A DNA stretch of 64,000 nt from Eunapius fragilis (GCA_963681505.1 OY811980.1:2094595-2158594), one strand, 5' to 3'; positions 1 through 12,010 are shown, counted from the stretch's first letter. Made by a program: numbers and translations. Notes: generated by a model from the letters alone, not told the origin.

Positions 1-616
1 AATTCCTTCGAACAAATGCCCCGCTGAGCATTGAGTCAATGAGCTCTTTTTCGCTTCCTCAAAGGATTTGTGCCACTAAACTTCAACATGTCGGTCAATA
101 AGACGAATGAATAAATTATACAAGTGCACGCGAGACACTCGTGGTGTTCGATTTAAGAGGCGTGGCAGATACAAACCATAATAATGTCCGGTCGCGTTAG
201 TTAAGTTGGCAACTCGGGAGTGATGGGGCGCGCTTCTATACAATGCCCGCCGTAACCTCCGCAGCTTTTGCACATTGTGCACTTAAAAATAAAAAATCTC
301 CGGGGGGTGGAGGGGAGGGTCGGGGCCTGTGGTACCTTCCCCCTATATATGTATATGTAACGAAGATGACGTATTTAGCGTCATTACATACTAGGTGTCA
401 TTTTGAGTGTCAGACAATAAACATGGCCGGCGGAGCCCAGCAGGCAATCCAGGCAATTGCCTGGGTAGATTTTTGGGCTTAAAAAATAAATAAATAAATA
501 AATAAATATACGTGTAATTCGCTGTGCGTACTATTAAGAAAACAACCTAGTTTCATGTATCAATTTCATATACTTAAAAAGCTTCCCCGCTTCACGCAGG
601 AGGGGGCACGTCCCCC

Positions 617-650
<34 letters not shown>

Positions 651-1210
651 CTTGGCACCCCCCCCCCCCCTCTTGCTTGGGTTGAATTTTAGACCTTCCG
701 CAGGATCTGATAAATAGAAGCGTCAGAGATATATGATCTCTGGTTTAATTCCGGTAATATGCGTGCAGCATGCACGAAGTATGCAGGTTGCTCTGCGCAT
801 TTCTACTATGCGCATGATGCCAAACAGCGCTACAAGAAGAAACTTACTGGAGCTGGTCGGTACTCTTGAAGATCCGTATGGTGCGTACGAACGAGGTACT
901 TGATTTACAGCTGCCTAATTCAAATACCCAGCAATCACATGCATCCAGCATATCCACTGGTGAAAAGCCTTAACGCCTACAAAAGTTCACGTAACAGATA
1001 TCGCTGTTTTTTATTTACATTTTTAAATTTTTACGATCTCATGCAAGGTGCCTTGGCTGCCTCACCTAAACTTACCCTGCATGGCCCAGCCAGTTTATAT
1101 GGGAATGTGACAGTGACTTCAGCTCCCACTGGTATGCCTCTTGCCCAGTCCATCACTAGAGACTTAGAGTGAAGGCCATTTCCTACCTCCACCTTTTGCA
1201 GTCAGGTGAG
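1..1210. other. Non-coding stretch with simple repeats
   Basis: No convincing gene is seen. The stretch holds an AAAT/AAATA-type simple repeat near 483-508 and a long C homopolymer, interrupted once, at about 610-671. Short open frames here have no recognisable domain and no conserved-looking structure. Confidence 0.5.
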
Positions 1211-1211
1211 C

Positions 1212-1365
1212 TGATGGTCTAGTCACGTCACATGACTTAATATAAGCTCGATAGAACTGTGCCACCTCCACACACATGGGAGGGATAGCTTGATGGTCTA
1301 GCCATGGTCACATGACCTAATATAAGGTGGCTTGAACTGTGTCACCTCCTCACACATGGGAGGGC
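1212..1365. repeat. Tandem duplication, two units of about 79 bp
   Basis: Two adjacent units begin with TGATGGTCTAG at 1212 and 1291. Both contain a TCACATGAC(T/C)TAATATAA block and end with a CACACATGGGAGGG block. The units differ by scattered substitutions, so this is an old local duplication. No coding potential is apparent. Confidence 0.75.
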
Positions 1366-1725
1366 CTGAAAGGATCGAGGTCCAGTACTGGCCACTATTT
1401 GATAGCTCAAGGAACTCAAAATGAAGCCATACCTTATAAATGGAACAACTAAGAGCTATATATATGCTGCACGAGATGCAGTTACTGATAGTTGGTGGGT
1501 GCATTGAGCAGTATGAATATGTAGTGGTTATCAAGCAGCAGTTATCAATCAGTGGTTATCAAGTCTTCTAAACAGGTATCACTGGGGAAATGGGTAAGCC
1601 AGGGTGGGGATCCAACAAAGTTAACATTAGGTGGCAAGACCAATCTAATGGAGATAGATGATCCCCTTCTACAAGCTGTGGATTTTTGACACTGCTAAGA
1701 TCATAGAGGCTCAAATATGCTATCT

Positions 1726-1905
1726 GTAAAAATGAGTGAAGGAAGACCACAGCCGCACATTACACATGCCAAGCTGTGTAGGGACATTGTCCTTCCTGTG
1801 CAAATGTTTCTCGACATCACTTTCAAATTATGTAATTGGAGGGAGTACAAGCCAAGTTATAAAGGAGTTGTTCTAAAGCCACATGAACTAGCAAGGCATT
1901 TTTAA
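1726..1905 (+). pseudogene. Possible PC4-like domain fragment
   Basis: A short open frame ends in a segment of the form WREYKPSYKGVVLKPHEL. It resembles the end of PC4 (p15) DNA-binding domains, where a tryptophan or aromatic stretch is followed by a Lys-Pro-x-x-Lys-Gly turn and a hydrophobic helix. Only about 40 residues are compatible and no flanking exons were found. It could equally be chance similarity in a transposon relic. Confidence 0.2.
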
Positions 1906-3520
1906 AAAAGAACCATGCACTGCACATGCAATGATCTTGTACCGAGGGTATGCATCCAAATAATGAAAAAAATGTGAGGATTTTGCCTTACTTTCAGCCT
2001 AGTTACTGGTATTTGACCAGGTCAAACCAGCTGAAGATCCTGACCACAACTCAAGGTTTTTTGTTGTTAGTCACACGCCAGGGTTTAAAAGCATGCCAAT
2101 GCGGGCAAACAAAGGTAGGGGGGCCACTGCTGTTGACCTGAAGGTTGTCTCAATGGAACTGAAATAAAGGAAAAGCTGGTTAAGTCATTACCAGTCTCCA
2201 GTGCACAATACTGAAAGAGTTTATAGGAATAGTGTTGCCAAGGAAATGAGCACCCCACACATTATGCAGTATCTAGCTAGTAGTCAATGATGGAAATGAA
2301 ATCCTTGCTTTAGTTTAAATGATATTGGGACAGTGTAATAGAATAGCTCCACACTCATTTGCAACTGTATTTGTACACTGTCTAGATGAGGCGAATAAGA
2401 AATGAGCTCCAGGTATACAATGGTGTAGAATTTATCCGGGCTAGAAACTGATTTTCAATGTATGTATCTAAGTCTGGCTGGTAACGCGTTCTAATCCGAG
2501 TTTTCAGTCGCTTATTCTATCGCGACTGTCGTATTACCATCCATCCATGCTTAAGATAGTACTTATCGAGAAGCACGTACCTTATATTCTGATTTCATAT
2601 GAATTGATGCGTATTTAAAAAAAGATCCATGCAATGAAATAATGTAAACAGGTTTTTACTTCTAATACGGATACGTATGTCACTTTATTTATACAGTATA
2701 ACTTGACATGTATAAGTGCCGATGAGGGGTCAAGGTGATGACGAGAGAAACAGAGGAGTCGTTTTTAGTCACGCCGTATAAAGTTAGTCAACGCTTATAT
2801 ATGCACATTGTGATTTGAACAAAAACTGGACAGAATTATAGAAGAGACACATGAAAAAAAAAGGGCTATGTGAACCAGCTTATTGTAGTATACTGCACTG
2901 CTGATGAGATTAACTGAAGAACTAGATTAATTATCGAACAAATACGCAGATATGGACAATTTACGAGACAATTGCCCCACCCGTATAATAATAATAAATG
3001 ACACACTGTCTAGCAAAATCGGCTTCTGGGACTATAATTTTATAAATATAAAAAATTGGACGTTACATAAATTTTACAAAAACATTATTATTAGCATGCT
3101 GAAGAAAAGAAACTGGCAAACACTACAGTGAAGAAGCAACGTTCATTTCAAATCTCGTATACGTGTTCCCAACACCATTTTCCCCTTATTAAACCGATTT
3201 TATTGCTCTATAGGTTATAGCCTTGCCGTGAGTACAAAGTCCGCTGACCCGTCGGGTTAGAATTCCACGTGGCGGGAAAATTTCGCTTACCTTTACCTAT
3301 ATCCTCGTAACGGATAACATTCAACTATCTGAGCAATTACATCACTAACATATTTGACTCTCGCACCTGGAGATACTTGGAATTTTAACAGGATGGGTGG
3401 TGAACTTTGTACTCACGGCAGTGAAGATATCTACGGCACCAAAATCGGTGTACATGTAGTAGAATGGTGTGGAAACAAGTTGCACTGTACAAGATTTGAA
3501 AGGAAAGCGATTGAGAAGAT
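1906..3520. other. AT-rich intergenic region
   Basis: About 1.6 kb of AT-rich sequence with short A runs. Neither strand has a recognisable coding segment, and no tandem array is visible. Probably intergenic DNA with decayed repeats. Confidence 0.4.
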
Positions 3521-3740
3521 ATGGGATCGAGGCAGCACAAAGGGACCTAGCGCATGTTTTCAAATTATTTCATATTCAAAGGGACTCCTATGTCCTCTAT
3601 AACTTCACTGGAATTAGCCTGTCCATCCTGGAGTAACAGTGGCCTGATTTTTTTTAAATACGCGTACATTTTAATTGCACGCGTCAACTTTGAAAATGTT
3701 TATAATATGCGCTATAGGTCCATTTCGCTCCCTCGACCCC
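3521..3740 (+). mobile_element. Foldback MITE, family F, copy 1
   Basis: The left end reads GGGATCGAGGCAGC followed by AAGGGACCTAGCGCAT. The right end holds the inverted counterpart ATGCGCTATAGGTCC then CCCTCGACCCC. A second copy lies in the opposite orientation at 55251-55494 and matches through the interior as well, including TCATATTCAAAGGGACTCCTATGTCC. A terminal fragment recurs near 58130-58200. There is no ORF, so this is a non-autonomous DNA element. Confidence 0.75.
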
Positions 3741-3896
3741 ACGTACGGATTTTATGTAATTATAGAAAATTATAGCCCAGAAGGTCGGACACTGTCCCAA
3801 ATATATCAAAATTAAATTAATTTTAAAAATCTCTGCAATTGAATCACTTTACCTTCCTAACGATTAAGGCTCTCGCTTATTTTCACCACTTCATAC

Positions 3897-3960
3897 CAGG
3901 GCTGCCAAAGGCCGGATATCTGGCCTGACCTGACAGGCCAGACCACGCCCCCCTCCATGT
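3897..3960 (+). mobile_element. hAT-type terminal sequence (solo end)
   Basis: CAGGGCTGCCAAAGGCCGG followed by GGCCTGA-type subrepeats is the inverted form of the terminus at 16535-16552 (CCGGCCTTAGGCAACCCTG). A CAGGG start and subterminal GGCCTGA repeats fit a hAT-superfamily end. The flanking octamer CTTCATAC does not match CATGCCAC beside the 16552 end, so the two are not ends of one insertion. Confidence 0.55.
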
Positions 3961-4619
3961 AATATGCATGCAGTATATGACTACCATATATATATTTGTA
4001 CACGTACAAACCAAGCTCACTTCGTGTTCAGAATTTAACTATTAAAGATATAAGGAGCAGCTATAGTAACATGCACTGCATACACTACCATCTTTATCGA
4101 TCTACATGCTTGCGCTTAAAGCATGTACCCTTGCACAACAACAGTACTTATGACAACTACTGCAAATACTGATGACAAAGTAGGCTATACGCCTCCATAT
4201 TCGAATGGAAGCATATCTTTTAATCAAACGTATCTCCAACGTCATTGCATAAACCCATCCCACATCGTTTCAATATTAATTGGTGCAGCGTCCGTTAATT
4301 GTGCACACCATCGGCATGCACTAAACTACGTGTCAGTTGATACATGTTGCATATGCATCGTGGCTGAGCTTCTATGATTAATATAAAACAATAAGCATTT
4401 AAAATAAACCTGTAGTGCACATGTGCATCCGTTTTAGTAATTCATACAGTCGATCATCTACATTTTCAATCGTATAACTCTTGCATGCACTTATGGGTAA
4501 ATTAATTAATTTTAAAAAGCAAAACACTGAGTCCACTTCATGGTTTTTAAAAACACAAATAGAAAGGGGGAGGGCAGGGGGGATGGAGGGATTAAAAAAC
4601 AAACGACAACTCTCTGCTG

Positions 4620-4878
4620 GGTATTCCCATTTCATTGTCTGCGAAGGCACGCACGCAAACGCATCATTGAATGCATGCAAATACGCGTGCTATAGTGTAG
4701 GCTGCATGGCTATAACCTTCCAAAACAAACCAATAAGTAACTACAACAACAGCGTATCATATCCTGTTGTTCATTCCACGGTAAACACTTTGGGCATGTA
4801 TATATAAGCTAATTCTATTCAATCCAACCCACAATTCCACTTCGGCAGAGCATACAACACCGTGTTTATTATACATCA
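4620..4878 (+). promoter_or_regulatory. Promoter region of secreted gene A, TATA box at 4801-4808
   Basis: TATATAAG at 4801-4808 lies 71 bp upstream of the gene A ATG, inside TTTGGGCATGTATATATAAG. The block from about 4620 to 4870 recurs with substitutions and small gaps at 35060-35290, including the TATA box, which suggests a discrete promoter unit that was duplicated. Transcription probably starts near 4830, judging only by TATA spacing. Confidence 0.6.
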
Positions 4879-5773
4879 ATGAGACGAATTATGATCATCT
4901 GTTTAATCTGTTTAGGAATGTCATTGCTTTTTACCGCGGATTGTGTTCCACACAAACAAACGCGGGCCACATGTATGCCTGAGGTAGAAAAGCGGACACT
5001 GGTAAATGGTCTGCAAGCGTTAAGAATACTACTGGTAAATACTACTTGCACCGCTCGTTTATAACTGCATGATGTAATATGTTTACTTCCTTTCACTTCT
5101 TAAAGCAAACATTTCGCTTCAGTATTGCCCAAAACATCAGCTCGGTTTCAGTAATGTACAGCTACTCGCGCCTGATTGAAAACTTACAAGCCAGCGACAA
5201 ATTCGCTAACAACACTAAGCTGTCGGTGTATTCGGCCATCCTCAACCTGGTCATTCGTGACTCATGGCGCTACGTAAGCTGTAGACCTTTTAAATTGTGC
5301 GATTTGAATATTGTATACCGTAAAAGCTATGCACTAACATGTATATTAATTTATATTGTATGACACTGACATATGGGATTTTACGGAGTGGTCACATAAA
5401 AAAAGGCCTATACTTTCTTTCCTATCTACCGTATATAGATTGCAGTTTGACATGAATGCTACTTATATTAAAAAAAAAAAAAAAAATTGTACGGTTGAAT
5501 CTTTTACCATATACTTCTCCACAGATAAATAACCAGAAACAACCGTCTTATCCCGCGGTCAACTGGACTAACCCCGCAGACGTCGCCATGGCAACGGTGT
5601 CGCTCCAGTTGGGACGTCAGGCCAAAGCATTAGAGAGCTCCCTTGGTAGCATCGACTGCATCAATTATTGCCAATGGGTGTGGTGCAACGTTCCAAAACA
5701 CGTGCAACTCTCTGCGTACAAAGCTATTGGCTGTGAAAACCGTATTCCAGATGTGAATTGTAGTCGGCAATAA
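4879..5773 (+). CDS. Small secreted protein, gene A (three exons)
   Basis: I do not recognise this family. Exons are 4879-5034, 5106-5273 and 5525-5773, with GT/AG boundaries and both introns in phase 0, giving 190 residues. The N-terminus MRRIMIICLICLGMSLLF is a basic-then-hydrophobic signal peptide, probably cleaved near the TADC segment, so the product should enter the secretory pathway. The mature part has two cysteines in exon 1, none in exon 2 and five in exon 3 (in the DC, YC, WC, GC and NC contexts). Exon 2 carries NLQASDKFANNTKLSVYSA, the best conserved part of the family. The start is the first ATG after the TATA box. Paralogues B (53724) and C (60586, minus strand) keep the same exon structure. 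Secretion is inferred from the signal peptide; receptor, ligand or defence roles cannot be told apart. Confidence 0.75.
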
Positions 5774-6106
5774 TTACGTGGTCGATCCTGTACGCATATT
5801 TACATACTCGACATGATTCTAATATATCCATTAATTGTTGTAAGATTTTAGGACGGTATAAAGACAATGCATGGGCCGGTCTTGTAGCCAATGGTTATGC
5901 CTTAAACACTCAACAATATGCATCATCTAACAGCATGCAGATCCTAAGCTATATATACAAAGTACTCCTAAGGCAGACAGACTGTCTGGCCAGTGATGTA
6001 GAGTTCACTTACACTTGCAGCCATGAGTTGCTACATGTAGATTCTCATGCTCTTGTGCTGACTACACATCCATGGTTTCCAGAAGTTCTAAATGTTCACC
6101 AAGCTG
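5774..6106. other. Spacer between gene A and the minisatellite
   Basis: No gene or repeat is recognised. It includes the 3' flank of gene A. No clear AATAAA poly(A) signal was found close to the stop codon. Confidence 0.4.
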
Positions 6107-7512
6107 TTCTGCATGGAGGTGAGACCCCATGCAAGAGGTAGTTGTCTCTGCATGGAGGTGAGACCCCATGCAAGAGGTAGTTGTCTCTGCATGGAGGTGA
6201 GACCCCATGCAGGAGGTAGTTGTCTCTGCATGGAGGTGAGACCTCCAGGAGGTAGCTGTCTCTGCATGGAGGTGAGACCCCCAGGAGGTAGTTGTCTCTG
6301 CATGGAGGTGAGACCCCCAGGAGGTAGTTGTCGCTGCATGGAGGTGAGACCCCCAGGAGGTAGTTGTCTCTGCATGGAGGTGAGACCCCATGCAGGAGGT
6401 AGTTGTCTCTGCATGGAGGTGAGACCCCATGCAAGAGGTAGTTGTCTCTGCATGGAGGTGAGACCCCATGCAGGAGGTAGTTGTCTCTGCATGGAGGTGA
6501 GACCCCATGCAGGAGGTAGTGGTCAGGTAAGACCCCCAGAAGGTAGTTGTCTCTGCATGGAGGTGAGACCCCATGCAGGAGGTAGTGGTCAGGTAAGACC
6601 CCCAGAAGGTAGTTGTCTCTGCATGGAGGTGAGACCCCATGCAGGAGGTAGTGGTCAGGTAAGACCCCCAGAAGGTAGTTGTCTCTGCATGGAGGTGAGA
6701 CCCCCAGGAGGTAGTTGTCTCTGCATGGAGGTGAGACCCCCAGGAGGTAGTTGTCTCTGCATGGAGGTGAGACCCCATGCAGGAGGTAGTGGTCAGGTAA
6801 GACCCCCAGGAGGTAGTTGTCTCTGCATGGAGGTGAGACCCCATGCAGGAGGTAGTGGTCAGGTAAGACCCCCAGAAGGTAGTTGTCTCTGCATGGAGGT
6901 ATACCCCCAGGAGGTAGTTGTCTCTGCATGGAGGTGAGACCCCCAGGAGGTAGTTGTCTCTGCATGGAGGTGAGACCCCCAGGAGGTAGTTGTCTCTGCA
7001 TGGAGGTGAGACCCCCAGGAGGTAGTTGTCTCTGCATGGAGGTGAGACCTCCAGGAGGTAGTTGTCTCTGCATGGAGGTGAGACCCCCAGGAGGTAGTTG
7101 TCTCTGCATGGAGGTGAGACCCCCAGGAGGTAGTTGTCTCTGCATGGAGGTGAGACCCCCAGGAGGTAGTTGTCTCTGCATGGAGGTGAGACCCCCAAGA
7201 GGTAGTTGTCTCTGCATGGAGGTGAGACCCCCAGGAGGTAGTTGTCTCTGCATGGAGGTGAGACCCCATGCAAGAGGTAGTTGTCTCTGCATGGAGGTGA
7301 GACCCCATGCAAGAGGTAGTTGTCTCTGCATGGAGGTGAGACCCCATGCAAGAGGTAGTTGTCTCTGTGTGGAGGTGAGACCCCATGCAGGAGGTAGCTG
7401 TCTCTGCATGGAGGTGAGACCCCCAGGAGGTAGTTGTCTCTGCATGGAGGTGAGACCCCCAGGAGGTAGTTGTCTCTGCATGGAGGTGAGACCCCCAGGA
7501 GGTATATTTGTC
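6107..7512. repeat. GC-rich minisatellite with 36/39/66-bp units
   Basis: About 1.4 kb of tandem units built from GGAGGTGAGACC, a CCCCAGGAGG or CCATGCAAGAGG variant, and TAGTTGTCTCTGCAT. Three unit lengths recur: 36 bp, 39 bp and a composite 66 bp that contains an extra TGGTCAGGTAAGACC segment. All are multiples of three. Open frames of 200-485 codons therefore run through the array on both strands, but they translate as simple reiterations with no domain and are treated as non-coding. Confidence 0.9.
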
Positions 7513-7848
7513 TCTGCATTTTCCTAGCTGTTTCACTGATTCAGGTTCCTGAAACAAATGGCTTCAAACAATCATAATGCACAACTTGGACACGTCCACT
7601 TCTCTGCATTTTAACTCTGCATGAAATAACTGTTACTATGCACACATTCTAACACCTAATTCTTTTCCAATAGTGATGCAGTTTCCTTGATCGCCTGGCG
7701 GAACTGGTGAGCCTGTGTAATAACTAGTGCCGCATTTCCTCTGAACTGAGTGTAGGATTTGAATGGGAGCTCTTACATCTGACAGACCTCTAGTGCATTT
7801 CAATTCCCCGGGTGCGTGCATGGTGTGATTCCCTGCACATTGAGTGCT
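7513..7848. other. Spacer 3' of the minisatellite
   Basis: No gene is recognised. The interval separates the tandem array from the gypsy RNase H relic and may be part of that decayed retroelement, but it shows no readable protein motif. Confidence 0.3.
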
Positions 7849-8389
7849 CTATGCTTGTACACCAGGTGTGTGAACTACCGAAAAGTCAATAGTATCTTGC
7901 GGTTCCCCGAAGTTCTGTATCCATGCATCATGCCAAGGAACCACTAAAAGGGTAAAGGGTTGCCCCATGAGATCATTACGAAAATGATGGATGAAGTCAA
8001 CAACTGCAAGCAATTCACGACGTGTAAAACGGTACCGCTGTTCTAGTCTACTTACGTATAACATATGCATGCATGGACTTCCCATGTTTCATATCTGTAT
8101 ACATAGCTATCCTCTATGGCAAAAATTAAGGAACTATCACCAGGTTTATACCGGATCTGCTTAACTGAGAACTTACATAAGAGGCATCCATCTTCAGTGA
8201 ACAGGGCATATTAATAATTCCATGCATGCATTGGCCTGTTAGTCCAGCGTTGGGGAACCAGCCGCGGCGTTGGGTTCCCCATTGTCGTATGTACACGGCT
8301 ACCCTGTGGCAAAAAGGATCAGTCACTAGATTGTCTGGATCTGCTTTAGAACTAACAAGAGTGGCATCCATCTCCAGTGAATATTGCAA
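7849..8389 (-). pseudogene. Ty3/gypsy RNase H relic
   Basis: On the minus strand 8085-7849 encodes a stretch of the form SRLEQRYRFTRRELLAVV, then a His-Phe-Arg and a Leu-x-Gly-x-x-Phe-x-Leu segment, then WIQNFGEP and VHTPG. In order, these match the RNase H region following the reverse transcriptase of Ty3/gypsy polyproteins. The conserved Asp-His after the LxGxxFTL segment is changed to Val-Pro-Trp-His, and the region before the VH-PG motif is shortened. Upstream, 8389-8126 has a duplicated LEMDA(T/S)-type segment that may be a twice-copied RNase H start. No LTRs were found. It is a dead fragment. Confidence 0.65.
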
Positions 8390-8554
8390 AATTGAATAAA
8401 CTAGTCCATAGAGCTAGGGTTTTAAGAACTGCCTACTAAAGCCAGGCGATTATTAAAGACTGCTGCAGCTCATTTAGTTGGTGTTTCAGAACTGATTCAT
8501 TTCTTAAACAATGATGCGGTATAGGATTATCATTGTTTGGATGTGGAGCATGTG

Positions 8555-8637
8555 TTAAGTGAAAGTGTAAGTGTGCGCGATCTATACAACTGAATGATAC
8601 AGCTATATAGATCGCGCACACTTACACTTTCACTTAA
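8555..8637. mobile_element. Short perfect hairpin (about 34-bp arms)
   Basis: TTAAGTGAAAGTGTAAGTGT and the following GCGCGATCTATA are repeated in exact inverted order ending at 8637, with a loop of about 18 bp. It is probably a small foldback element, or possibly a structured RNA. No target-site duplication was identified. Confidence 0.7.
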
Positions 8638-8918
8638 TTAGTATTTAACTAGCTGCATGTATATCCATACATAGACTTATGGGGGGTATGAAAAGGATGT
8701 CATAATGTTTTTATCCTCTCGGCCATTCATGCAGGTAACCTTTGGATGGTACGTTTATGTTTATTAAAAATAAATAAAAGTGTTGTGCGATAAGTGTGGA
8801 TAAAGTGGAACATTGAACCTAAAGCACCTGCATCACTGCATGATACACTAATATTGATGTAACAAGCAATGAATAAAATGGCCGCACGGCCTAATTATAG
8901 GTGATAACTACATGAAAA

Positions 8919-8951
<33 letters not shown>

Positions 8952-9060
8952 TGAAGGGAATTGGTATAAATTACTTAATGGGTCCGTTACTTTACTGTAA
9001 CAATAACACATTGCAACTTGCAGCAAAGTTTATAACGCTTGTATACCAGGCTATTACCTT
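8919..9060 (+). repeat. Dispersed repeat R2 with G homopolymer, copy 1
   Basis: A run of about 30 G precedes TTTGAAGGGAATTGG, then an ATGGGTCCGTTAC block and AACTTGCAGCAAAGTTTATA, ending in ACGCTTGTATACCAGG. The same order of blocks is present in the same orientation at 62838-63083. No ORF is present. Confidence 0.65.
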
Positions 9061-9144
9061 ATAAACGAGCCGGGCACAAGTACTGAAAGTTTAGTTTCCC
9101 TATGATTGACCCGACTAGGAGCTATCAACCAGAGATATCAACCC

Positions 9145-9195
9145 TACCATCCCCAGGGGCTGAACCTAACTAGGCCCAGTACGAACCAGGCATAA
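9145..9195 (+). repeat. Dispersed motif M, copy 1
   Basis: Contains CCTACCATCC, then GGCTGAACCTAACTAGGCCC, then AGTACGAACCAGGCATA. Related copies are at 42598-42722, where it is one arm of a palindrome, and in reverse complement at 52806-52880. It is probably the end of a small DNA element. Confidence 0.55.
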
Positions 9196-9493
9196 TAATA
9201 CTATAAAATCACGAGTTATATCGACGTTAAACTTGACTTATGCTACGAGACGATACTGTACTATTGAGAGAGGGGCACGCCCCCACAGACAGTGCCAGAA
9301 AAGTGTATTGAGGGGCGAGGATACACTTGTAGAGAGGACTATAACATGCAACAATACAGAGCAAAACACAAAGTACAGAACCCCAGTTGTGAATGCAATC
9401 AGTGGCCTCTTACACTGTTCGATTGAACAGAATGCATGTGCAGAGAATGGGTTCAGAGGGGCAAAAAACTTACAAAAGCATACTTGTGTCCAG

Positions 9494-9535
9494 TGTGTGT
9501 ATGTGTGTGTGCGCGCGTGTGTGTGTGTGTGCACA
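9494..9535. repeat. GT-rich microsatellite
   Basis: An interrupted (GT)n tract with an internal GCGCGC segment. The overlapping short ORFs on both strands are simple-sequence artefacts. Confidence 0.8.
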
Positions 9536-9954
9536 GCAACACAAATGTTGTGCTGTATGGTCCATTTACACAACGTATACACAGGTGGTGTGTAAACCAA
9601 CATGAGGGCATGCTAATCATATCAGTACTTTGTGTGAGCTTAAGAATGTGTGGGCAAAGCCACTGCAAGTTGTACTACATAAGCCACAGAGCTGAGTGGG
9701 AGAGAGGCATAAAGAATAATGAGAAGTTGAGCAATTAAAGATGCCAAATAAGAAGCACACTTCTCCATTAATACACGAATCAGTTCAACAGCGACAGGAT
9801 GTACTGATGTACAACAGATCAAGACACGAAGTACCAATCGTAATTGGACATGCACGTGTACATGCAAAGGACCAATCTTATTTGGGAACAGGACAAGCAG
9901 GATGTATGTACTAAGTGGACAATCCTATGCATGGCAGACATGATATATACATGT

Positions 9955-10130
9955 ACAAGTACCACCTGTGGGGACACTGCATACATGTATACAAGTACCA
10001 CCTGTGCGGACACTACATACATGTATACAAGTACCACCTGTGGGGACACTGCATACATGTATACAAGTACCACCTGTGGGGACACTGCATACATGTACAA
10101 TGTACCACCTGTGGGGACACTGCATGCATG
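9955..10130. repeat. 36-bp tandem repeat, about five units
   Basis: The unit is ACAAGTACCACCTGTGGGGA followed by CACTGCATACATGTAT. The last unit is altered (AATGTACC). Unit length is divisible by three, which keeps several short frames open on both strands. No protein function is implied. Confidence 0.85.
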
Positions 10131-10224
10131 TACAGTCTCTGCATTTAATGTATAATTATAATTATATATATTACTGATAATATGGTACGTTTATGTCAAA
10201 ACCAGGCTCGTGCTATATAAAATA

Positions 10225-10345
10225 AAATCACTAGTATCCCGACTTTGGCTGTCCCGCTCGACGCGTTTTTTTAGTGACATTCATCAAACTGCAGGGTATG
10301 AGGGGGTTGCATAGAGGAACCTACTCGCGTAGGTTCCGATATGTG
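10225..10345 (-). repeat. R1 repeat terminus (inverted partial copy)
   Basis: Read on the minus strand, this begins with GGAACCTACGCGAGTAGGTT and continues into an ATTCATGACATT-like block and AAAAAACGCGTC. It matches the first 110 bp of the R1 copy at 26397. A small palindrome, GGAACCTACTCGCGTAGGTTCC, marks the terminus. Confidence 0.6.
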
Positions 10346-11699
10346 TACTAGTACTGTACGTGGGTGTGCTTAAGATACGCTTGTCAAAAAGTGATCTGAA
10401 ATGAATACATGTTCATAATTTCCGGTAAGGTGTGGTCTCATTAATTCCGTGTGAAGATCACGTGAATCGCATAGCAAATGCAATTGTGAATGGATTTGTT
10501 TGGTCTCCTTCGATGTGGGCCAAGTGGAAATTCAAAGCTCAGGATGCGATTTCTACACTCATACGTGCAACGTGTATAGTGGCCATTGAGCCGACGTTGC
10601 AAAATCATAATATTTTGGTCACGTGCTAGAAATTATGTATTGGAATCGCCCACGCGCACGCACTACATATAAAATAACTATTTTGGGTTCCGCATTTGAA
10701 AGGTTGTATGGTGAAAACTATTGAAGGTATGTGATGCAACATAAGTGATAGCCCATCAAGGGTACCACTGTATACTTGCTTGTGTTATTCTTGTGTCACA
10801 GGGATAAAACTGGAAATGACCTATATTGTTTCACATGTGTCCGATTGATTACATTCCGTTTCTATAGGTGTTTCAATTACATAACTGGTCATCGGAAACT
10901 GTGTTCAATAAGCGAGGTATGCGATACATATGACGATATTAGAGATAATGTACACTAGATGCGATGGCTGTTAATGTTTTAATTAACATTTAAATGTGTA
11001 TGTAGACAGGTTGCTAAGCATGTTGGCATCGATGTGTGGCTATAAAGGTATATACATGTAGAATACACAGGGTATGAATTCAATTGCATACTGCATTGCA
11101 GCTTGGTTCCCCCCCCCCCCCCCCCCCCCTCCTACATGTATCCGATCCGCACCTACGTGTACCTTCCTGCATTGAGGGTTAAGACTTTTTAGAATACGTA
11201 ATCCTGATTTGTCGGCTGTTAACTGGATCACGTAGGCAGACAACAGCCCGATTGAGGACATTAACGCTGTTTTTTATTCATCGGCTGATATAGGTGCATG
11301 TATTAAACTACGGTAAGATTTGCTCAAGAGATAGTTACCTTAGCGCTACGTAATCCGCCCCTTTTCTAATGTTTCGTTTCCTTCTCCGCGCCCTGCTTCT
11401 TACTTTCATTAGATGTACGACGGCTACCGTACATGTACGAGTAATACCTGCATGCTCACTATATAAAAGCTTCAAACCTGTTATTTTACTCTGACACAAC
11501 CTGAGTACCCAACCCAAAGAAGAAATCTTTCACTATACGGTACATTCCTTTAATATCGGAAGTTTAGCTAGAAACTTTTATATAGGATTTGACCCACGCT
11601 ATGAACTCATTAAAAATACGCGACCCGTCTCTAACAAGCTAGACTCCCGACGATCGGATCGTTAAGCTTTTTATAGCAATCGAACTAGACGTTACAGCG
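10346..11699. other. Intergenic region with a C homopolymer
   Basis: No recognisable gene. It contains a C run near 11110-11130 and several short open frames without domains. The translated frame at 10432-10629 shows no family I know. Confidence 0.4.
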
Positions 11700-12010
11700 G
11701 CGACGGAAGGAATTAAAAAGTGTAGCCGCCAGTATGGGGATTAGTAATATGAATAGGTATAATATGAATATCCCACAAGAGTGAGTTTACACTATAGTAC
11801 ACATCACTCATTGCAACTAAACTTTCCAAACAAGGTAAGCCTATGCTCTGAAAATAAAATCGTAGCATTACATTTTCAACCGCACTTTGCGTCATAGTAC
11901 AAATTCTTCGCACGTTCGCTTGTAGCATTTGTTGCAGGCAGGACCAAAATCAGCGATACTAACGTGCAAATATGTGAAAAAAGTACTCTTTTGATGTGGG
12001 TGAGGTCCCT
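11700..12010 (-). pseudogene. hAT transposase C-terminal relic
   Basis: On the minus strand, LVLPATNATSER is the characteristic core of the hAT dimerisation region. It is followed after a frame change by a VRRICTMTQSAVENVML-type segment, the expected position of the S-x-LRR-x-K-x-x-x-R-x-T-M-x-Q continuation. The Ser-Phe-Ser after ATSER is lost and the frame is broken, so this is a dead fragment. Similar relics are at 16113 (plus) and 59380-59640 (minus), but their sequences differ, implying several hAT lineages. Confidence 0.55.

Noticed and set aside
6062..7557. Open frames of 200-485 codons on both strands in the minisatellite
   Set aside because: They are translations of a 36/39/66-bp tandem unit, overlap in several frames on both strands, and show no domain or non-repeat coding part.
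9238..9605. 120-codon frames on both strands around the GT microsatellite
   Set aside because: Half of each frame is Cys-Val or Thr-His microsatellite translation and the rest has no domain.
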